From Cyclobacteriaceae bacterium (GTDB lineage: Bacteria; Bacteroidota; Bacteroidia; Cytophagales; Cyclobacteriaceae), in the NCBI GenBank assembly GCA_025455225.1, contig JALOMY010000122.1:1-12171 (forward strand): DNA of 12,171 nt, written 5' to 3'. How positions within the stretch are numbered: position 1 is the first letter of the stretch; every line of letters begins with the position of its first letter. The notes beneath the pieces are model-generated. The model searched no databases and was not told the origin of the DNA. It was given only the letters and a program-made list of their open reading frames with translations. Position numbers and translations under genes: made by a program. Of the stretch, positions 7,665-12,171 are shown piece by piece.

Positions 7665-7892
7665 ATGCGGTATGTTCCATCACCAGTTCCTGTTTCAGCC
7701 ACTTGCGTTTACCGAGCCCAGGCGAATAAATCAGGACGGATGCAATACCATAAAATCATTCCAGGCCGATCTAAATTGCGCATCAGTCGTAATGAGTTTA
7801 TAAAAGCTTACAACGAGGCAACAATCCTGGCGTTGCAACCCATGCAGATCAAAGGCAGCGAAATCGATTTTCAGATTGAATTTTATACCTGA
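7665..7892 (+). CDS. Short unrecognised ORF downstream of the dyad
   Basis: A 75-residue frame from ATG 7665, with a further Met at about 7740. I do not recognise it. The first 25 residues are low in structure (Pro, Val, Ala, two basic residues). The last ~48 residues look more protein-like: YHKIIPGRSKLRISRNEF, then ALQPMQIKGSEIDFQIEF. There is no membrane segment, signal peptide or motif. An in-frame GTG at 7635 lies inside the palindrome and is a poor start. The end overlaps the 3' end of the leftward MazG-like gene by 10 nt. Another plus frame is also open over 7615-7798, which weakens the case. It may be a small real gene, a remnant of a longer one, or chance. Confidence 0.35.
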   Translation: MRYVPSPVPVSATCVYRAQANKSGRMQYHKIIPGRSKLRISRNEFIKAYNEATILALQPMQIKGSEIDFQIEFYT

Positions 7893-8356
7893 TTTAGGAT
7901 GCGTTCCAGATTGGCGGGCGAATATCCAACCGATTTAATTGTCTTATTATCCGATTTGCGATACACCAGCCATTTACCCCCCTCCTGTTCATAATAGCAT
8001 TCGGTACCGTCTTTCGCTCTGTAATGCTCAACGGTTTTTCGGGCTTCATCTTCGGTATTACAGGCCTTACTCATATTTGAACGCTGTACTTCTTCAAACA
8101 AAGCCTTGAACTTCTCACCTAAACCAAATTCCAGGATAGCACCCGAGAGCACATATTGAATATCGCAAAGTGCATCAGCAACACCAACGATGTCCTTTTC
8201 CAGGATAGCCACCTCGAGTTCTTTCAATTCTTCACTGAGCAAAGCAACCCGAAGCCGGCACCGGTCTTCCGGGGGAATTGCCGGGGAAGGTAATACAGGG
8301 TGTTTAAATGTTCGGTGAAATTCAGCAACCAGGTTTAATGCATCGGGTTGATTCAT
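7883..8356 (-). CDS. MazG/HisE-like all-alpha NTP pyrophosphohydrolase
   Basis: A 157-residue cytosolic protein of the all-alpha NTP pyrophosphatase superfamily (MazG, HisE, dUTPase-2). It would hydrolyse a nucleoside triphosphate or a phosphoribosyl-ATP-like substrate to the monophosphate and pyrophosphate, with Mg2+. The Mg2+-binding signature is readable: SEELKELE with E42, E43 and E46, then ADALCDIQYV with D61 and D65, in the E-E-x-x-E ... D-x-x-x-D layout. A V-x-R-S-N-M-S-K segment near 90-97 is common in the phosphoribosyl-ATP pyrophosphohydrolase-like branch. The last 50 residues (about 108-157) form a small domain with a YYEQEGGKWLVYRKSDNKT strand pair. The hisE role is unlikely because there is no his context and the protein carries this extension; a house-cleaning or nucleotide-pool role is more likely. 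It is divergent from the gene at 8389 with 32 nt between. Confidence 0.8.
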   Translation of the reverse strand: MNQPDALNLVAEFHRTFKHPVLPSPAIPPEDRCRLRVALLSEELKELEVAILEKDIVGVADALCDIQYVLSGAILEFGLGEKFKALFEEVQRSNMSKACNTEDEARKTVEHYRAKDGTECYYEQEGGKWLVYRKSDNKTIKSVGYSPANLERILNQV

Positions 8357-8388
8357 AATGGTGGATTTTGGCCTTGAATAAATAAATA

Positions 8389-8784
8389 ATGACCGAGATT
8401 ATCAAAATTGACGTATTTTTGAACAAAATGATCATTCGGAATCCATATTTCATACGCTTGATTACCGTAGTAACCGGTATCGTGTTTCTAAACATGAGCT
8501 TTATATTATGGGAAATCAGCGAATCGAATCTTGATAATCAGAATAATGCCGTTGTAGAATATTGGGTAGAGTTTCTAACAGGGTCTGAATACGAGGAAGA
8601 TAAAGACTCAGGCGGTGAATCCTCTCCGGAAACTCATTATGATCTCAAATATTTTAATCATTTTACTAACCTTGATCATAAGAATGTTGCCTTCCGGTCA
8701 ACCTGGATGAAGTTCGCTCAATCATTCACAACACTTTCTTCATACCACGAAGTCTTCTCCCCTCCTCCAGAAAATCAGAAATAA
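8389..8784 (+). CDS. Small single-helix membrane protein preceding SulP
   Basis: A frame of up to 131 residues. A hydrophobic segment (residues about 20-42, ending in FILWEIS) suggests one transmembrane helix, followed by a soluble domain with an acidic stretch (EYEEDKDSGGES, about 67-78), a YFNHFTNLDHKN part and a tail ending YHEVFSPPPENQK. No family is recognised. The start is uncertain: ATG 8389 leaves only 32 nt to the divergent gene, while Met14 (ATG 8428) would put the helix closer to the N-terminus, and a TATTTTTG -7-box match (8414-8421) lies just upstream of it. The gene is the first of three on the same strand with the transporter and the carbonic anhydrase, 81 nt ahead of the transporter. 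An accessory role in that cluster is inferred from position only. Confidence 0.65.
   Translation: MTEIIKIDVFLNKMIIRNPYFIRLITVVTGIVFLNMSFILWEISESNLDNQNNAVVEYWVEFLTGSEYEEDKDSGGESSPETHYDLKYFNHFTNLDHKNVAFRSTWMKFAQSFTTLSSYHEVFSPPPENQK
8414..8421 (+). promoter_or_regulatory. TATTTTTG, match to the Bacteroidota -7 box
   Basis: A perfect TAnnTTTG. It would start transcription at about 8426-8430, almost on the ATG at 8428, giving a nearly leaderless message for the shorter form of the small membrane protein. I see no TTTG -33 partner at the usual distance, so chance is quite possible. Confidence 0.22.
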
Positions 8785-8825
8785 ACCCATGACATCAGTG
8801 GGTTGGGCCTTACACCAACAGGTGT
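8784..8825 (+). other. Two small tandem hairpins in the gap before SulP
   Basis: AACCCA (8784-8789) pairs with TGGGTT (8799-8804), and ACACC (8812-8816) pairs with GGTGT (8821-8825) around a 4-nt loop. Neither is followed by a T-run, so they are not classic terminators. They lie between the stop at 8784 and the ATG at 8866 and might be RNA structure in the message or chance. Confidence 0.25.
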
Positions 8826-8865
8826 TCAAGAATCTATTTTCTGAGAATTAATTTCACATCTATTC

Positions 8866-10179
8866 ATGTTCATCAGGCGATTAATACCTGATATTACCGC
8901 AGGACTTACAGTTAGCTTTGCTGCCATTTCATTGGGAGCAGCATTCGGGGTTATGTCCGGACGGGGTGCGTTTGCCGGAATGATCAGTGCGGCAGTAATT
9001 CCCATCGTTACCTCATTATTCGGAGGTACTCGTATTCAGGCATCTGGGCCAACCGCACCAATGACAGCCATTTCTGCTCTCACAATTGCTTTTGCTTACG
9101 ATCAGTTTCCAGTAAAAGACTTAGCTGAACAATTTATCACCCTGGTCTTTATCATCAATGCGCTTATCCTGATCATAGGAGGCTTCGCCCAGATTAGCCG
9201 GTTAATCAGCCTGGTACCGAATGTTATCATTCTTGGTTTCATGAATGGGATTGGCGTTTTGATCTGGTATGATCAGTTAATTAAGGTATTAGCCCTTAAA
9301 GGAAATCAACCCATGCAAGGGGGTGTATTGTTAAACCTGGCTCTTGCCCTTTCAACCTTCCTGATGATTTACCTGATCAACAAGCTGGTCAGGCAAATTC
9401 CGTTGAGACCCTCGATTCGATCCTTAATCTCCGGGGTCTTATTCAGCATTCTTATTATCACAGTTCTAATCCAGGTGTTTAAGATTCAGGTCGAGGGTGT
9501 ACAATTAGGAACGACCAGTGCATCATTCAATGAGTTTTTCGGGATGATAGCCAATTATTGGCCCGCGGAAATAATTCGGGGCGAATACATTATGATGGCA
9601 CTTCCCTTTTCAATACAACTTGCACTGTTGGCCTACCTGGATTCATTGCTGACCGCATTGGTAATGGATAAAATGACACATGAAAAATCAAATTTGAATA
9701 AAGAACTTATTGCACAAGGTTTGGGTAACGGACTAGCAGCTGTTGTGCAAGGGATACCGGGTGCACAGGCAACCATACGCTCTGTATTACTTATAAAAGA
9801 AGGCGCGCAGTCAAGGATTGCAGGCGTCTTATTAGGATTTTTCGCTTTAATCAGCCTATTGCTGTTAAAAGACTGGTTGGCATTGGTTCCTGCAGCAGTC
9901 TTTATTGGAGTATTATGGAAGGCCGGCCTGGACGTAAGCGATAAGGAATTTCCTAAACTCTATCTGGCTAACCGATGGTACACTTCGCCTGAGCGTAACG
10001 TTCAATTGGCACTGATCGTCTTCACTACATTAATAACGGTGCTGGTTGATTTAAACATTGCAGTATTATCAGGAACCGCCTTATTCTATATCGGTAAGTT
10101 TTTCTGGGAAAAAGTTACGGATGTAGAGCACGATTTTCAAAATGTAACAACACAAAAAGAAGCCTTAGCAGAAGGATAA
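8866..10179 (+). CDS. SulP-family anion (probably bicarbonate) transporter without a STAS domain
   Basis: A 437-residue inner-membrane transporter of the SulP/SLC26 family. Hallmarks are visible: PDITAGLTVSFAAISLGAAFGV (about 8-29), the TRIQASGPTAPMTAISALT anion-site motif (about 55-73), and a membrane loop with LDSLLTALVMDKM (about 258-270). A NKELIAQGLGN-GIPGAQATIRS motif (about 278-306) follows. Asp259 falls where BicA-type members carry a Na+-binding acid. The membrane domain appears whole (many hydrophobic segments), but the chain ends about 20 residues after the last helix (FYIGKFFWEKVTD). The usual cytosolic STAS domain, about 100 residues, is therefore absent. The gene is followed after 9 nt by a beta-carbonic anhydrase, which points to HCO3- as substrate rather than sulfate. 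Sulfate or another anion cannot be excluded. It is preceded by a small membrane-protein gene with an 81-nt gap. Confidence 0.9.
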   Translation: MFIRRLIPDITAGLTVSFAAISLGAAFGVMSGRGAFAGMISAAVIPIVTSLFGGTRIQASGPTAPMTAISALTIAFAYDQFPVKDLAEQFITLVFIINALILIIGGFAQISRLISLVPNVIILGFMNGIGVLIWYDQLIKVLALKGNQPMQGGVLLNLALALSTFLMIYLINKLVRQIPLRPSIRSLISGVLFSILIITVLIQVFKIQVEGVQLGTTSASFNEFFGMIANYWPAEIIRGEYIMMALPFSIQLALLAYLDSLLTALVMDKMTHEKSNLNKELIAQGLGNGLAAVVQGIPGAQATIRSVLLIKEGAQSRIAGVLLGFFALISLLLLKDWLALVPAAVFIGVLWKAGLDVSDKEFPKLYLANRWYTSPERNVQLALIVFTTLITVLVDLNIAVLSGTALFYIGKFFWEKVTDVEHDFQNVTTQKEALAEG

Positions 10180-10188
10180 AACAACACT

Positions 10189-10839
10189 ATGGAAGCTTAT
10201 AAACAATTATTGGAAGGAAATAAACAGTGGGTGAAAGAAATGCTTGACCGCGATCCGGAGTTTTTTGACAAACTGGCAAAAGGGCAACAACCCCAGGTAC
10301 TTTGGATAGGTTGCTCCGACAGCCGTGTTCCGGCCAATGAAATTACCCGTACTCTGCCCGGTGAGGTCTTTGTACACCGCAACATCGCCAACATGGTTGT
10401 TCATACCGATATGAACATGTTAAGCGTACTCGACTATGCTGTAAATGTATTGCACGTACGCCATGTGATCGTTTGCGGTCATTATGGATGCGGTGGTGTA
10501 AAAGCTGCCATGAGCGGTCAGCAATTCGGATTGATCGATAACTGGCTCAGGAACATTAAGGATGTATACCGCCTCCATGCAAAAGAACTTGATTCCATCG
10601 TTGATGAAGAAGCCAGGTTTAATCGCTTAGTCGAAATAAATGTAGTTGAACAGGTATTCGATTTAACCAAAACCTCCATTATTCAGAACGCCTGGAGGTC
10701 ACGCCAGGAACCTTTTGTTCACGGTTGGGTATACAGTCTTCAAACCGGCATAATTAAAGATCTGAATGTAAGTTTCGGAAGTGATTCCAAATTGCCAAAC
10801 ATTTACACAATGGATGCCAGTATTGTTCCAATAGGCTGA
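10189..10839 (+). CDS. can: Beta-class carbonic anhydrase
   Basis: A 216-residue cytosolic zinc enzyme that interconverts CO2 and bicarbonate. All motifs are visible: CSDSRVPANEI with the zinc ligand C42 and the Asp44/Arg46 dyad, HRNIANMV near 63-70, and VCGHYGCGG with the zinc ligands H98 and C101. The numbering of C42, D44, H98 and C101 coincides with E. coli Can, and the length is normal for this class. The start follows the SulP stop by 9 nt, so the two are almost certainly cotranscribed. In this setting carbonic anhydrase would supply or use the bicarbonate moved by SulP, for carboxylases such as those of fatty acid or nucleotide synthesis. A terminator follows at 10860. Confidence 0.95.
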   Translation: MEAYKQLLEGNKQWVKEMLDRDPEFFDKLAKGQQPQVLWIGCSDSRVPANEITRTLPGEVFVHRNIANMVVHTDMNMLSVLDYAVNVLHVRHVIVCGHYGCGGVKAAMSGQQFGLIDNWLRNIKDVYRLHAKELDSIVDEEARFNRLVEINVVEQVFDLTKTSIIQNAWRSRQEPFVHGWVYSLQTGIIKDLNVSFGSDSKLPNIYTMDASIVPIG

Positions 10840-10859
10840 CAAACTATTGCATTAATCAC

Positions 10860-10892
10860 AAAGGGTTGTATCAGCAGGTACAACCCTTTTTT
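10860..10892 (+). terminator. Intrinsic terminator after the carbonic anhydrase gene
   Basis: A perfect 11-bp stem: AAAGGGTTGTA (10860-10870) and TACAACCCTTT (10879-10889), with an 8-nt loop TCAGCAGG. The T-run extends to 10892. It closes the small-protein/SulP/carbonic anhydrase transcript and separates it from tyrS. Confidence 0.92.
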
Positions 10893-10968
10893 ATCTTCTG
10901 CTTGTGGAATAATCAAATCTGATTTTTTTACCTGCTGTGCCTGAAGTATAGGTTATTGACACTCTTCC

Positions 10969-10976
10969 TATATTTG
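10969..10976 (+). promoter_or_regulatory. TATATTTG -7 box, probable tyrS promoter
   Basis: A perfect match to TAnnTTTG, the Bacteroidota sigma-A -7 element. It lies 14 nt before the tyrS ATG and just downstream of the terminator, where a promoter is expected. The predicted start near 10982 gives a very short leader. A TTATTG sequence (10953-10958) lies closer than the usual -33 position, so the upstream half is not convincing. Confidence 0.45.
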
Positions 10977-10990
10977 CACCTTTGAAAACC

Positions 10991-12171
10991 ATGAAGAAGA
11001 ATTTCGTAGAAGAATTACGCTGGCGCGGCATGATCCACGATGCCATGCCGGGCACGGAGGAGCAACTCAATAAAGAAATTACCAGCGGTTACATTGGATT
11101 TGATCCGACCGCAGACTCATTGCATATCGGGAATCTGGTACAGATCATGACCCTGGTTCATTTTCAACAGTGCGGACATAAACCGTTTGCACTCGTAGGA
11201 GGCGCAACCGGTATGGTAGGTGATCCTTCCGGGAAATCAGCTGAACGTAATCTGCTGTCGGAAGAGATATTGCGTCATAACCAGGCTTGTGTTAAAGTCC
11301 AGTTAGAAAAATTTCTTGACTTTGGCAGCGGGGCAAACTCAGCTGAATTAGTGAATAACTATGACTGGTTCAAAGATTTTAAATTCCTTGATTTCATCCG
11401 CGATGTCGGCAAACACATCACCATCAATTATATGATGGCCAAAGATTCAGTTAAGAACAGGCTTGAATCCGGATTATCATTTACCGAGTTCTCTTACCAA
11501 CTGGTTCAGGGATATGATTTTTATTATCTCTTCACGCATAAAAATTGCAAACTCCAGATGGGCGGATCCGATCAATGGGGAAACATCGTGACCGGTACTG
11601 AATTAATCAGACGAAAGATTAATGGGGACGCCTACGCCCTTACTACTCCACTGATTAAGAAAGCAGACGGTACCAAGTTTGGTAAAACCGAACAGGGTAA
11701 TGTTTGGCTGGATGCAAAGCGTACTTCACCCTATGCCTTCTATCAATACTGGCTCAATGCCTCCGATGAAGATGCTGCCAATTTTATTAAAATCTTCACA
11801 TTGAAGAACAAAGAAGAGATCGATACGCTAGTAAGCGAACATGCACAAGCTCCTCATCTCCGAAAACTTCAACAAACGCTGGCACAGGACATCACCATAC
11901 GGGTTCATTCCGAATCAGAGTACAACCGTGCTGTTAAAGCCTCCGGAATTCTTTTTGGAAATGCAGCCACGGAAGAACTTGAATCGTTGGATGAATCTTT
12001 ATTGCTAAATGTACTCGAAGGTGTACCCAAAGCAACCATCAGTAAAAGTACCTGGGAAAACAATCCATCAGTTACCGAGTTATTATCAGAAACTACAGCA
12101 GGCCTTATTTTTTCGTCAAAAGGAGAAGCCCGTAAAATGATACAGGGTGGTGGTGTAAGTATAAATAAAAT
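10991..12171 (+). CDS. tyrS: Tyrosyl-tRNA synthetase (3' end cut by the window)
   Basis: The frame from ATG 10991 has no stop before the edge and gives 393 complete codons. It is a class I aminoacyl-tRNA synthetase that charges tRNA-Tyr. Residues are visible in order: YIGFDPTADSLHIGN with the HIGH-type motif at 45-48, GGATGMVGDPSGKS (about 70-83), the tyrosine pocket YQLVQGYDF (about 169-177), MGGSDQWGN (about 190-198), and the KMSKS equivalent KFGKT at 229-233. The C-terminal S4-type RNA-binding domain begins near 355 (VTELLSETTAGL) and reaches KMIQGGGVSINK before the edge, so only about 30-40 residues are missing. A -7 box lies at 10969-10976. Confidence 0.97.
   Translation, partial: MKKNFVEELRWRGMIHDAMPGTEEQLNKEITSGYIGFDPTADSLHIGNLVQIMTLVHFQQCGHKPFALVGGATGMVGDPSGKSAERNLLSEEILRHNQACVKVQLEKFLDFGSGANSAELVNNYDWFKDFKFLDFIRDVGKHITINYMMAKDSVKNRLESGLSFTEFSYQLVQGYDFYYLFTHKNCKLQMGGSDQWGNIVTGTELIRRKINGDAYALTTPLIKKADGTKFGKTEQGNVWLDAKRTSPYAFYQYWLNASDEDAANFIKIFTLKNKEEIDTLVSEHAQAPHLRKLQQTLAQDITIRVHSESEYNRAVKASGILFGNAATEELESLDESLLLNVLEGVPKATISKSTWENNPSVTELLSETTAGLIFSSKGEARKMIQGGGVSINK

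Noticed and set aside
7883..8356. hisE (phosphoribosyl-ATP pyrophosphatase) assignment
   Set aside because: The protein shares the fold and metal motif but has a ~50-residue C-terminal extension, and no his genes are nearby.

Overview
The window looks like chromosomal DNA of a Bacteroidota bacterium, most likely of the Cytophagales/Sphingobacteriia type. The evidence is moderate GC, few Shine-Dalgarno sites, matches to the TAnnTTTG -7 box typical of this phylum, and a gene set common in that group: a LolA-like secreted protein, a 1048-residue Asp-box/sortilin-type propeller protein, a Tsp-type C-terminal processing protease, a MazG-like pyrophosphohydrolase, a SulP-carbonic anhydrase pair, and a TyrRS with KFGKT. 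No mobile element, CRISPR array, tRNA or rRNA is visible.

Left part (1-4257): the first 65 bases hold the start of a leftward gene, probably an ABC-type ATPase with a TerB-like N-terminus. Two rightward secreted-protein genes follow, a 244-aa LolA-like protein and the 1048-aa propeller protein, each followed by a hairpin terminator. The second terminator (4227-4257) is a perfect 10-bp stem that can serve both strands.

Middle-left (4264-7231, leftward): a three-helix membrane protein with two CxxC pairs lies 74 nt upstream of a periplasmic S41/Tsp protease. The protease frame is disrupted near its 3' end. Its expected C-terminal tail is intact in the -1 frame and ends at 4264, 12 nt from the terminator. 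This looks like a one-base loss (mutation or sequencing error) that replaces the last residues with an unrelated tail.

Centre (7232-8356): a 48-aa basic microprotein gene (7312-7458), an AT-rich gap, a striking 40-bp dyad (7622-7661, with a perfect 20-bp core), a short unrecognised ORF (7665-7892), and a leftward MazG/HisE-like gene that overlaps it tail to tail.

Right part (8389-12171, rightward): a 131-aa single-helix protein, a STAS-less SulP anion transporter and a beta-carbonic anhydrase form a likely inorganic-carbon module. SulP would import HCO3- and carbonic anhydrase would interconvert it with CO2; the two genes are only 9 nt apart. A strong terminator ends the module. Then comes a TAnnTTTG box and tyrS, cut by the window edge inside its S4 domain.

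Most of the window is ordinary. The items most worth a second look are the 40-bp dyad at 7622-7661, the protease frameshift, and the small-membrane-protein/SulP/carbonic anhydrase cluster.
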